Source of the DNA: Commensalibacter nepenthis
GTDB taxonomy: Bacteria > Pseudomonadota > Alphaproteobacteria > Acetobacterales > Acetobacteraceae
Direction of reading: 5' to 3'
Assembly (NCBI RefSeq): GCF_029953305.1
Contig: NZ_JASBAN010000001.1
Location: forward strand, 2,225,001 to 2,289,000
Length of the DNA stretch: 64,000 bases
Both the position numbers and the translations under genes were made by a program. Below, in pieces: positions 45,061 to 53,303 of this stretch (positions are counted from its first letter, which is position 1; every line of letters begins with the position of its first letter). The notes below the pieces were generated by a model, which did no database searches, was not told where the DNA came from, and was given only the letters and a program-made list of their open reading frames with translations.

Positions 45061-45940
45061 GGTCTTGTCGCAAATTTAATTATGTATTTTAGTATGATGT
45101 AGAAATGGAGTGAGTATTTATATTTTAGGAACGATTTATGTCTATTGGTATCTATAGCAAGCTTATATTAAGATCTAGGAATGATTTTAAAGGTCGTCAT
45201 TTTAATGGATTGATGATTATCCAAGCGGTAAACTGGTATTTACGCTATTGTCTTAGCTATCGAGACATTGAGGAATTGTTTTTAGAACGTGGGATAAATG
45301 TAGATCATAGCACGTTAAATCGTTGGGTATTACGCTATGCACCACTATTAGAAAAACGTTTGAGAAGCTATAGAAAGCCCCATTGTGGTGAGGTGAGGAT
45401 TGATGAAACCTATATCAAAGTAAAAGGTCAGCGGAAGTATCTATATAGAGCCATTGATAAGAATGGAACTGCTATTGATTTCTTATTAACAGCTAAAAGA
45501 AATATCACAGCAGCACAACGTTTCTTTAGAAAGGCGTTTAAAAAAGATGGTCTATTCGCTCCAACCCATATTGGAACAGATCAAGCCGCAACTTTTCCAA
45601 AGACCATACAGACCATGAAGAATGAGTATATCCTTCCCAATCACTGCGTTCATGAAACAAAAAAATCCTTACAACAGGGAATAGAAAATGATCATTTCAG
45701 GTTAAAGAGGGGTATACCAAGAAATGGCTGTTTTCAATCTTTTCATACAGCAAGAAAAACACTCAAAGGATATGAGGCCATTCTCTGGATTAAAAAAGGA
45801 CTGGGATTTAAAGGAAAATGGACAATCAACGAACAAATAAAACTCATTCAAAGCATATTCGGTCTAAATAATAATATACCCGTCTAAATTAGCTAGCTTT
45901 ATGGCTAATCACAGCACCATTCAATATTTGCGACAAGACC
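45061..45940 (+). mobile_element. IS6-type insertion sequence, copy B
   Basis: An 880-base element with ends GGTCTTGTCGCAAAT and its complement. Flanks GAATAGAG (left) and GCTTGCAC (right) differ, so there is no target duplication. Its left end abuts the SUMF1 gene and its right end cuts a coding sequence. The internal ends match copies C and D but not copy A. Confidence 0.92.
45138..45887 (+). CDS. IS6-family DDE transposase (copy B)
   Basis: An intact 249-residue transposase, nearly identical to the other copies. It differs at a few sites, for instance KGQRKYLYRAID for KGQWKYLYRAID and TDQAATFPKTI around the second catalytic Asp. All three acidic catalytic residues are kept. Its C-terminus (GLNNNIPV) is shared with copies C and D. 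Confidence 0.93.
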   Translation: MSIGIYSKLILRSRNDFKGRHFNGLMIIQAVNWYLRYCLSYRDIEELFLERGINVDHSTLNRWVLRYAPLLEKRLRSYRKPHCGEVRIDETYIKVKGQRKYLYRAIDKNGTAIDFLLTAKRNITAAQRFFRKAFKKDGLFAPTHIGTDQAATFPKTIQTMKNEYILPNHCVHETKKSLQQGIENDHFRLKRGIPRNGCFQSFHTARKTLKGYEAILWIKKGLGFKGKWTINEQIKLIQSIFGLNNNIPV

Positions 45941-46157
45941 GCTTGCACAAAATGACCCGAGTATATTTGACGGTTATGCAATATGGAAAAGTTATATATT
46001 TGATCTTACCAAAGAAGGTGAAGATTTTTTGTTAGAGTGTGGAGTTGATGAGGATACAGAAGAGTTTTCGCCGTTATTAAAAGAGAAACTATCTGCTTTA
46101 TTTGACGAACATGGTGTTGGGTTTGATAAAAGCTGCTTCATTCCTGTAATAGACTAA
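45941..46157 (+). pseudogene. 3' remnant of an unknown gene, possibly an immunity gene, cut by the IS
   Basis: An open frame runs directly out of the IS end and reads AQNDPSIFDGYAIWKSYIFD, ending in TAA after about 71 codons. No start remains, so copy B has replaced its 5' part. The protein is acidic (many Glu/Asp) and would be cytoplasmic. I do not recognise the family. Six bases after its stop an orphan CdiA fragment begins, and in contact-dependent inhibition loci the gene before such an orphan is normally the immunity gene of the preceding module. That position, not its sequence, is the reason for the suggestion. Confidence 0.45.
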
Positions 46158-46162
46158 CCTAG

Positions 46163-47989
46163 CGTCTATACTCCTTCAGCAAAGGCAGCAGCTTTGGTGG
46201 TGCGATTGGGATTGAGGTCAATACCAAAGGGGATATTGGGGTTGCTGCGAATGGCAGTGGCTCTAAACAACATGCGAATGGTGACAGTTCGACTGGGGTG
46301 AATACGACGGTCTCTGCGACGGACAAAGTGACGATTACCGCCCCTGGCAAGACGACGATTAATGGCGGGATTGTTTCTGGGAACCAAGTTACGGTTGATA
46401 CGGGGAATTTGGATATTACCAGCCCCCAAGACACCTCACATTATGACAGCAGCAGCAGTCAAGCGGGGTTGAGTGTCAAAGCGGGGAGCAACTGGAGTGC
46501 TGGTGGCAGCTATGGCAATCAGAATATCAAGGATCATTATCAAAGCACTGGCAAGGATCTTTCTGGCATTTACGGAGGGGATGGTGGTGTTGATATTCAC
46601 GTGGGTGACACGACGCATTTAAAGGCTGGGGTGATTAGCAGCACCGCAGATGCGTCCAAGAACCATTTTGACACGGGGAAATTGATTGCGGAAACTCAAG
46701 AGAACCAATCGAAATGGGATGCGACGGCTACGGGGGGTGGACTGAGTGTTGGCACGGGGGCTTTGGGGAGCTCCTTGGGACCATTGGGCGTGATTGCTGG
46801 GAACTTGGCTGGGAATTCTGGTTTGATTGCTGGTGGCAATCGCAAGCATAACGAAACATCGACCAGCCAGTCTGCGATCTCTGGGAATATCCATGTTGAT
46901 GCTGGCAGCACACAGGGCAGCTATACCACGGATGTCAACAACGCCAATGGTCACATGGATAACAAGTTTAACGCCGATAAACTTTCCAACCAACTGCAAA
47001 ACAGCCAACTCGGTATGCAGCTGGTCGGCGAAGTCATGGGACAAATCTCTGATGCGTTACATAATAGTGGTATCAATGGTTTTGACGAAACGAATGTTAA
47101 GAATGATATTGGTCGTATCATCCTCGAAGCCGCTGGCTCCGCCGCCGTCGCAGGCGTTACTGGCGGAAATGTCGGTGCCGCAGCGGGGAGTGCTGTTGCT
47201 GGGAATGTAGCCACTGCCTCGACGGTTAGTGCGATTGCTAAATGGGCAGTTGCTCAAAGTAATGGCGATCCTGATACTGCGATTTTGATGACTAATGTTA
47301 TTGAAAACATTATTGCCAGTGCGGGTGGTGCTGCAGTAGGAGGAGCGATTGGTGGTAGCTCTGGTGCTTTAAATGGTGCTGATATTTCTTCAACGATTGA
47401 ACAATATAATTTTGTACAGGCTGTACCTGCGTTAATATATGGATTGACGGCGCTTTATGCTATAATTAAATTAGGTGAAGCTGCTGAAATGACTCATAAT
47501 CTTAATGATGAGAACAAGGATAAACAGGGGAATTCTCAAGCAAATAACCCTGCAAATTCTTCAGCACAATCTACACCAGCAGACCCCAATCAACAACCTG
47601 ATCCAGATGATAACGATGGTAAAAATGATGAACAAAACCAAACTAAAAACGATCAGCAACCTAGTAATGATGCAAAAAATAATGTAGATTCATCGGAATT
47701 AGATGCTAAATCGATAAGTGAAGAAATTGCAGGTGGGCATGCTTATGAAAAGCATGTTATAAATCAACGTGAATATACTGAATTAGGTATTAAAACAAAA
47801 GAACAGTTTGCAGATCTTATTGAAAATATTATTAAAAATCCTACAGCGGTGAAGCAGCTTAGTAATGGAAGAAGTGCGTTTTGGGATGCATCCACTGAGA
47901 CTATTGTTATTAGAGATCCTAAAAATCCTGATGGAGGCACTGCTTTTAGACCTACAACTGGACGTAACTATTTTGATAATGCAAGGTAA
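46163..47989 (+). CDS. Orphan CdiA/haemagglutinin C-terminal fragment with nuclease-like toxin
   Basis: A 608-codon open frame without a proper start: it opens after a TAG as SFSKGSSFGGAIGIEVNTKG, in the middle of the filamentous-haemagglutinin repeats; the first GTG is at 46298. Repeat-like blocks (VTITAPGKTTINGG, LDITSPQDTSHYDSSS) continue to about residue 210, then a Gly/Ala-rich hydrophobic pretoxin-like region, a Gln/Asn/Asp linker, and a last domain of about 95 residues with GGHAYEKHV, LSNGRSAFWD, TETIVIRDP and GGTAFRPTTG. That pattern of His-Lys-His, Arg and Thr resembles BECR-fold RNase toxins. No secretion signal or TpsB/CdiB partner is present, so it is silent or a recombination reservoir. 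Immunity genes follow after five bases. Confidence 0.72.
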   Translation, partial: RLYSFSKGSSFGGAIGIEVNTKGDIGVAANGSGSKQHANGDSSTGVNTTVSATDKVTITAPGKTTINGGIVSGNQVTVDTGNLDITSPQDTSHYDSSSSQAGLSVKAGSNWSAGGSYGNQNIKDHYQSTGKDLSGIYGGDGGVDIHVGDTTHLKAGVISSTADASKNHFDTGKLIAETQENQSKWDATATGGGLSVGTGALGSSLGPLGVIAGNLAGNSGLIAGGNRKHNETSTSQSAISGNIHVDAGSTQGSYTTDVNNANGHMDNKFNADKLSNQLQNSQLGMQLVGEVMGQISDALHNSGINGFDETNVKNDIGRIILEAAGSAAVAGVTGGNVGAAAGSAVAGNVATASTVSAIAKWAVAQSNGDPDTAILMTNVIENIIASAGGAAVGGAIGGSSGALNGADISSTIEQYNFVQAVPALIYGLTALYAIIKLGEAAEMTHNLNDENKDKQGNSQANNPANSSAQSTPADPNQQPDPDDNDGKNDEQNQTKNDQQPSNDAKNNVDSSELDAKSISEEIAGGHAYEKHVINQREYTELGIKTKEQFADLIENIIKNPTAVKQLSNGRSAFWDASTETIVIRDPKNPDGGTAFRPTTGRNYFDNAR

Positions 47990-47994
47990 ATATA

Positions 47995-48198
47995 ATGGAA
48001 CTTATAAAGATTGTAGATAAACAAGCTGGTATCTCATTTTCATATGATGAGTTGTTAGTAGTAAATAATATTTTTAATGAAGTGTGTAATGGTATAGATG
48101 TTTTTGAATTTGAGACTAGAATAGGAAAAAGCAAAGAGGAAGTTTGTTGTTTATTAAAAAAATTAGGCAATATTCTTGATCAGATTGAAAATGATTAA
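47995..48198 (+). CDS. Immunity-like protein 1, probable cognate of the toxin
   Basis: A 67-residue protein starting MELIKIVDKQAGISFSYDEL and containing FEFETRIGKSKEEV. Its ATG is five bases after the toxin stop, and the AAGG ribosome site overlaps the toxin's last codons, so the pair is translated together. That position defines cognate immunity in CDI loci. It is the first of three paralogues in a row and diverges most from the other two. No motif indicates any other activity. Confidence 0.65.
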   Translation: MELIKIVDKQAGISFSYDELLVVNNIFNEVCNGIDVFEFETRIGKSKEEVCCLLKKLGNILDQIEND

Positions 48199-48207
48199 GT
48201 AATAATA

Positions 48208-48420
48208 ATGAAATTAGTAGAAATAAAAGAAAAACAATCAACTGTTATTTTATCAGAGGATGAGCTTTATATTATCCGATCAATTGTTGGAGAAATATAC
48301 TCGGGTGTCTGTGTGGATGCTAGAGATTTTAAAGCAATTCATGGAGTTCAAAAGAATGAAGTATTAACATTAAAAAAAGATCTTTATGAGATATATGATC
48401 AATTAATAGAATCAAAATGA
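48208..48420 (+). CDS. Immunity-like protein 2 (paralogue)
   Basis: A 70-residue paralogue of its neighbours, sharing the pattern (E/D)EL-II-SIVGEIYSGVCVDARDF and IHGVQKNEVL with immunity-like protein 3. The ribosome site is weak (TTAAGTAATA). It probably guards against a related toxin variant that is not in this window. Being closer to protein 3 than to protein 1, it and protein 3 look like one duplication. Confidence 0.6.
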   Translation: MKLVEIKEKQSTVILSEDELYIIRSIVGEIYSGVCVDARDFKAIHGVQKNEVLTLKKDLYEIYDQLIESK

Positions 48421-48426
48421 ATCCTA

Positions 48427-48460
48427 AATTATTTTAATAATGCAAAGTAAATATAATGGA
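48427..48460 (+). repeat. Footprint of a lost toxin 3' end before the third immunity gene
   Basis: The bases before immunity gene 3 repeat the end of the toxin gene and its ribosome site: in frame they read NYFNNAK and a stop, against NYFDNAR and a stop at 47968-47991, then AAATATAATGGAA in both. About 32 of 37 aligned bases agree. A toxin-immunity module was inserted or duplicated here and its toxin deleted except for the last codons. Confidence 0.8.
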
Positions 48461-48680
48461 ATTGATTGAACTAAAAGATGAGCAGACAATAATTGCTTTA
48501 TCACAAGAAGAACTTCGTATTATTCTTGCAGCAGTTGGTGAGATCTATGAAGGTGTCTGTGTAGATGCTAGAGAGTTTGAAATAATTCACGGTACTGATA
48601 AAAGGGAAGTATTACAATTAACAGAAGATATTATTATGATATACAAACAATTAAGTAATAAAAATGATATTTGGAGATAA
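48456..48680 (+). CDS. Immunity-like protein 3 (paralogue)
   Basis: A 74-residue paralogue starting MELIELKDEQTIIALSQEEL and sharing AVGEIYEGVCVDAREF and IHGTDKREVL with protein 2. It keeps the toxin-derived leader described for the footprint upstream, including the ribosome-binding region. The stop overlaps the start of the next gene by 17 bases. It is presumably a neutraliser of the toxin that was lost from in front of it. Confidence 0.62.
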   Translation: MELIELKDEQTIIALSQEELRIILAAVGEIYEGVCVDAREFEIIHGTDKREVLQLTEDIIMIYKQLSNKNDIWR

Positions 48681-48999
48681 AAAGAATTTTGCCATTAGGT
48701 TTGAATTAGATCCAGAAGATAATTATGGAAAATTTATGCTTGGTAAATTTTGTTTTTATATCAAAAATCAAAAATTTGGAGATTGGAATGAGTGTTCTAT
48801 ATTATTAGATGTTATGAATTGTCTTGGAAGATCTCTTCGTAATAATAAAAAAAGATATTGTCCGAATTTATTTGATCTTAATGATAAGAAGATCTTCGAT
48901 CTTATTTTTTATTCCGTTTATGATAATAACAGAGAAATATATAGATATTTACCAGAAAATTTTCATGCAGATCAATGGTCTTGTAAAACTATGAGTTAG
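48664..48999 (+). CDS. Imm42-like immunity protein (probably shortened)
   Basis: A 111-residue protein beginning MIFGDKKNFAIRFELDPED and continuing KFMLGKFCFYIKNQKFGDW, which resembles the start of polymorphic-toxin immunity family Imm42. Members I recall are longer, and this protein ends abruptly after FHADQWSCKTMS, so the C-terminus is probably missing. It is coupled to immunity-like gene 3 by overlap. No matching toxin is in the window. The family name is from sequence memory and unsearched. Confidence 0.55.
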   Translation: MIFGDKKNFAIRFELDPEDNYGKFMLGKFCFYIKNQKFGDWNECSILLDVMNCLGRSLRNNKKRYCPNLFDLNDKKIFDLIFYSVYDNNREIYRYLPENFHADQWSCKTMS

Positions 49000-49012
49000 T
49001 CAAGGATAAGGT

Positions 49013-49439
49013 ATGAAGCGAATAAATCCTGTGATGTTACAATTAGTCCTTAACTTACGGCATTATTCTAAGGCTAGGCTTAGAAAAGAAATAAATTTTA
49101 GCATTCCTCCTAGAAGGTTTCTTAATATTTGTGATGGGGCTTTAATACCAACACAAGAAGAATTGCAAGAAATATCAAGAGTATTACATGTAAGACCCTC
49201 TTTTTTTCAAGGTAACCCTTTCGTGCCTTGTATAATAGTTTCCTTTCATGAAAGTTCTGGTTTTTAAAAAACAAGAAGTATGAAATTTATGACGTGATGA
49301 ATATGGGATCTTATTTGATAGAAATATAATTGAAAGTTGTAGAGAGAATCAACTTGAAGTTGTTAATATTAAATACTCGTGTAACTCTAAAACAACGAAA
49401 CAAAGTGAGGAGTTGATCGTGACGAATTATCGATTCTAA
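49013..49439 (+). pseudogene. Frameshifted small gene at the end of the immunity array
   Basis: An 84-codon frame opens MKRINPVMLQLVLNLRHYSK and contains a helix-turn-helix-like stretch (ALIPTQEELQEISRVLHVRP). After its stop a different frame continues with YGILFDRNIIESCREN and LEVVNIKYS, ending at 49437-49439 with ELIVTNYRF. Together they would give a protein of about 140 residues. A frame change between about 49265 and 49300 is the simplest explanation. A regulator of the XRE type is possible, unproven. Confidence 0.45.
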
Positions 49440-49549
49440 TAGTAGTAATAATTAAAGAGATGCCTCATTTATAGAAAAAACATTTGGGGGTATTATATTG
49501 AAGATCAACTATTTTTTTGCTTATAAATCAATATGTTGATTGATATATA

Positions 49550-49640
49550 TGGCGGAGAGAATGGGATTCGAACCCATGGTACGCTATTAACGCACACACG
49601 CTTTCCAAGCGTGCGCCTTAAGCCGCTCGGCCATCTCTCC
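49550..49640 (-). tRNA. tRNA-Ser (anticodon GGA)
   Basis: On the minus strand a complete class II tRNA: acceptor GGAGAGA paired with TCTCTCC, D-arm with GGCCGAGCGGC, anticodon stem-loop CGCTTGGAAAGCG with GGA, a long variable arm, T-loop GGTTCGAATCC, and an encoded CCA end. The tRNA survives inside the IS-bounded island, so some core sequence remains there. Confidence 0.96.
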
Positions 49641-49790
49641 TAAAGATTGCCTTTAATTGCAGAACAACATAACATTTTTTTTTCAAGAGGCAAGATTTTT
49701 TTACATAAATATATAATTTTAATTGAGGGCTGTGAAATGTATGGCTTATTATCAAAAACGTTATTTCTATATAATAATGACGTATTAAGG

Positions 49791-51116
49791 TTATATCAAA
49801 GAACGGGCAAAATCTTCTAATGTTTTATGATGTAGTAAAGCAACTTTGGTTGAGGCAGCCAGTTGACGTGCCGCAGTAGTATAGGCTGCATTTGAAACGA
49901 CAGCAGCATAATCTGCGTGATAGAAGGTTTTGGCTGCATTGACCTCTTGAACTGCTTTATTGCCAACAGGTTTACTGTATAATTTACATTGAATGATAAA
50001 GGTAACTCCTTTCTTAACAGCAATAACATCTGCACCTTGATCGCCACTTGCTGTTGTGACCTCGGCATCCCATCCAGAGTGGTTTAATAATTCTGCACAA
50101 TAGATTTCATAATCAAAAGGGTTCATTTTAGGAGAAAATTTGTATCTTGATTTTCTTGTTCTTTGAAATAATTTTGTTTGTTTTTTAGGGGGATATTTAG
50201 CCGTATATAAAATATTCCTGACGATTTCTTTTTTTATGTGAGGGAGTAGCCCAAGGAGTTGGTGATTGGAGAGGTTGGGCTTAATAATGGATTTGATAAA
50301 ACGATTTACTTCTTGTAACCATTTATCTTCGATGAGACTGCCATACTCATCTTTATATAAAAGTTGATCGCGTTTGATATATAAAATATTTGCATGTTGT
50401 TTGATTTGATAATTTGCAATTTTCAGTGCTTTTGAGAATGAATGATTTTTCCTTTTTCGTTTGTAAAAAGAAATGAAGAAATTTAATAATGGGTGACCGA
50501 ATAAAAGTATAAATGCGATGATGCTCATTCCATATAAAATTTGATTATGGAATATAGAAGGATCAAATAAAGAAGTTGTATTGGATGCATTTAACTTACC
50601 AAAAGGAGAGGGAAGTTCTGGCATAGGGTATTTATCTAAATATTGCAGTAATCTAGAGACAATCAAAGAGGTTCCTGTTAATGATATAGGTACGATATCA
50701 TTATTAATTGTAATATAAGCGCTCTCTTTTGCGGTAAAATCGTGGATAAATAGTTTTAGTTGCTGCGTTGATAAGTTGGTTTTGAAATAGGTCTGGTTAC
50801 TCTTTGTTACAAAAGCCTGTTTATTTAAGGTAAAATTTTGCGTTCCAATACTGAAATTTAACGAATATGTATCTCTGAGGTAATTACTGTTTTGTAGATA
50901 AGCAATTTGTAATAAAGACTGCCTGCCTGAATAAATAAAAAGTGTGATGATAAAATCATTATCTTGACCATTGATGGTTAATTGTTGTGATTTTGTATTG
51001 ATAGAAGATCGCCACAAAGCATTATCTGCGATAATCTGAGAAGCAGAAAAACTGGGCAGGCTGAAAAAACATAAATAACAAAGTGTTAAAAAGATGTATA
51101 AAAACTTATTTTTCAT
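49791..51116 (-). CDS. Membrane-anchored Mrr-type restriction endonuclease-like protein
   Basis: A 441-residue protein with a signal peptide-like start (KFLYIFLTLCYLCFFSLPSF), an N-terminal region of about 180 residues, a hydrophobic segment near 192-213 (LYGMSIIAFILLFGHPLL), a basic stretch, and at residues 335-441 an Mrr-family PD-(D/E)xK nuclease domain: FDYEIYCAELLNHSGWDAEV, SGDQGADVIAV and FIIQCKLYSKPVG hold the Asp, Gln-x-Lys metal and catalytic residues. The nuclease part would be cytoplasmic if the segment is a single span. No methyltransferase is near. It may act on methylated or foreign DNA at the membrane. The stop is 150 bases after tRNA-Ser. Confidence 0.8.
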   Translation of the reverse strand: MKNKFLYIFLTLCYLCFFSLPSFSASQIIADNALWRSSINTKSQQLTINGQDNDFIITLFIYSGRQSLLQIAYLQNSNYLRDTYSLNFSIGTQNFTLNKQAFVTKSNQTYFKTNLSTQQLKLFIHDFTAKESAYITINNDIVPISLTGTSLIVSRLLQYLDKYPMPELPSPFGKLNASNTTSLFDPSIFHNQILYGMSIIAFILLFGHPLLNFFISFYKRKRKNHSFSKALKIANYQIKQHANILYIKRDQLLYKDEYGSLIEDKWLQEVNRFIKSIIKPNLSNHQLLGLLPHIKKEIVRNILYTAKYPPKKQTKLFQRTRKSRYKFSPKMNPFDYEIYCAELLNHSGWDAEVTTASGDQGADVIAVKKGVTFIIQCKLYSKPVGNKAVQEVNAAKTFYHADYAAVVSNAAYTTAARQLAASTKVALLHHKTLEDFARSLI

Positions 51117-51286
51117 AAATAGTCATCAGTAAATACGATATAATGTATTGTTAATATTCTTAATAGAATACCACGCAACTTATGTTAAAATGATGACGAT
51201 TGTAAAGGTAATTCACGTTTAATAATTTATAGCTTCAAACGGATAAAGAATATCAAAAGTTTTTGGTTTTGAATATTACTCCAAAC

Positions 51287-52166
51287 GGTCTTGTCGCAAA
51301 TATTGAATGGGGCTGTAATTAGCCATAAAGCTAGCTAATTTAGACGGGTATATTATTATTTAAGCCGAAGATATTTTGAATGAGCTTTATTTGTTCGTTG
51401 ATTGTCCATTTTCCTTTAAAGCCCAGTCCTTTTTTAATCCAGAGAATGGCCTCATATCCGTTGAGTGTTTTTCTTGCGGTATGAAAAGATTGAAAACAGC
51501 CATTTCTTGGTATACCCCTCTTTAACCTGAAATGATCATTTTCTATTCCCTGTTGTAAAGATTTCTTTGTTTCATGAACGCAGCGATTGGGAAGAATATA
51601 CTCATTCTTCATGGTTTGTATGGTTTTTGGAAACGGTAATGCTTTATCTGTTCCAATATGGGTTGGAGCGAACAGACCCTCTTTTTTAAACGCCTTTCTA
51701 AAGAAACGTTGTGCTGCTTTGATATTTCTTTTAGCTGTTAACAAGAAATCAATAGCAGTTCCATTCTTATCAATGGCTCTATATAGATACTTCCACTGAC
51801 CTTTTACTTTGATATAGGTTTCATCAATCCTCACCTCACCACAATGGGGTTTTCTATAGCTTCTCAAACGTTTTTCTAATAGTGGTGCATAGCGTAATAC
51901 CCAACGGTTTAACGTGCTATGATCAACGCTTACTCCACGCTCTAAAAACAATTCCTCAATGTCTCGATAGCTAAGACAATAGCGTAAATACCAGTTTACC
52001 GCTTGGATAATCATCAATCCATTAAAATGACGACCTTTAAAATCATCCCTAGATCTTAATATAAGCTTGCTATAGATACCAATAGACATAAATCGTTCCT
52101 AAAATATAAATACTCACTCCATTTTTATATCATACTAAAATACATAATTAAATTTGCGACAAGACC
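51287..52166 (-). mobile_element. IS6-type insertion sequence, copy C
   Basis: An 880-base element with the same ends as copy B, in the opposite orientation to copies B and D. Flanks are CTCCAAAC and AAAAAGAT, so no target duplication. It separates the Mrr-type gene from the broken gene. Confidence 0.92.
51340..52089 (-). CDS. IS6-family DDE transposase (copy C)
   Basis: An intact 249-residue transposase, closest to copy D (both have ELFLERGVSVDHSTLNRW and THIGTDKALPFPKTI). Catalytic Asp, Asp and Glu positions are unchanged. Small differences (ILPNRCVH, KTLNGYEAI) distinguish it from D. Confidence 0.93.
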   Translation of the reverse strand: MSIGIYSKLILRSRDDFKGRHFNGLMIIQAVNWYLRYCLSYRDIEELFLERGVSVDHSTLNRWVLRYAPLLEKRLRSYRKPHCGEVRIDETYIKVKGQWKYLYRAIDKNGTAIDFLLTAKRNIKAAQRFFRKAFKKEGLFAPTHIGTDKALPFPKTIQTMKNEYILPNRCVHETKKSLQQGIENDHFRLKRGIPRNGCFQSFHTARKTLNGYEAILWIKKGLGFKGKWTINEQIKLIQNIFGLNNNIPV

Positions 52167-52260
52167 AAAAAGATTGTTGAGAAACACATATAAAACAAAA
52201 AAGAATAAACAGACTATATTGAAAAATTTTCACAAAATTAACCTAAATTTAAAAAATAAA

Positions 52261-53303
52261 CTACTTTAAACCAAGATGCTGATTAATCGCCTCAGATGTA
52301 AAATTAGATAACATTTTATTCACAAAAGACGTAAAATTATTGTACTTTGCCTGAGGATTACTATTATCACCATTAATCGTTGTAACAAATTTATTATTAT
52401 TTACCGTTACTCCTCGACGAACAAGGGATTGAGGATATGAGACTTGTAAATTTCTATTGTTTTGTAATATTTCTAATTGTTTGTAATTAGAAGTTTGAAC
52501 AGTTGTTGCAAATGATAGTGATTTTTGCTGATTATACATAGCTGCTGATAAAAAGAAGCCTTGTGGCGCACGTATTGCAGTATCTGGAGTAACTTTCTGA
52601 TCATTTATTACAGGTTTTGTTTCTTGAGGTTCAGTCTGATTCCAAGCTTGTTCTAAAGCTTTAGCTCCACCATATCTAGCAGAAAAAACATTTGCTTTTT
52701 TTATTTCTCCTTTTCTGCTCTGAACTGCCTGTAATTAAAGAATCTTTCATAACAAAATCAATATCATTAGGGTTAGCATTAGCTCCTGTTGCAAAATAAC
52801 GAGTAACCCAATTAGTGAAATTTAAAGCTGATTTCATTATTGCAGAAATTCCTTTTCCAGAATCTTTATCTTCAGCACGACCTTCAATAATATCTGCTGT
52901 TTGTTGTAATGCAGAACCTAAATCACTGTCTTGTATGACATTACCCCATGAATCTTTATATTTTTTTTGTAACCTATCTACTACTGTTGGTATTGATTTA
53001 TTCATTAAATCGCTAGATTTTTCTTGGTTATCTTTATTTTGTTTGAGATAAAACATTACCATATTTTCTAAAACATTGAAAAGATGTTCTGATTGTCCTG
53101 CATCAGCCTCATTAATTAAAAATCCATGCTTATTCATATTTTGAAGAGCATTTTCTTCATATTGCCCACGATACTGAGATTTAACCCAGTAATTATCTTC
53201 AGGTTTTTCACCTTTTCGTAACCTATGAATTCTTGAATCAGTAGCAGTTGCAACCATATCGTTTGTTTTAAAAAACTTTTCTACTTCTTGCATAATCTGT
53301 TCT
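52261..53303 (-). pseudogene. IS-truncated, frameshifted gene of unknown function
   Basis: On the minus strand an open frame emerges directly from IS copy D (EQIMQEVEKFFKTND) and runs to a stop, while a second frame resumes as GEIKKANVFSARYGGAKALE and ends HLGLK at 52261. The two join by one base change somewhere in 52695-52735; an A7 run at 52696-52702 is one possible site. The rebuilt protein would have at least 340 residues, is mostly helical and polar, and lacks a membrane segment. I recognise no family. The 5' end is lost to the IS. The 94 bases between copy C and its stop are empty. Confidence 0.6.

Noticed and set aside
46619-47044. Long reading frames on the minus strand opposite the CdiA fragment
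   Set aside because: They mirror the repeat-rich, GC-richer coding strand; no ribosome site or recognisable domain supports them.
52696-52702. Programmed frameshift at an A7 run in the broken gene
   Set aside because: The required change is +1, the bases do not fit a classic slippery heptamer in the zero frame, and the frame could change anywhere up to 52735.
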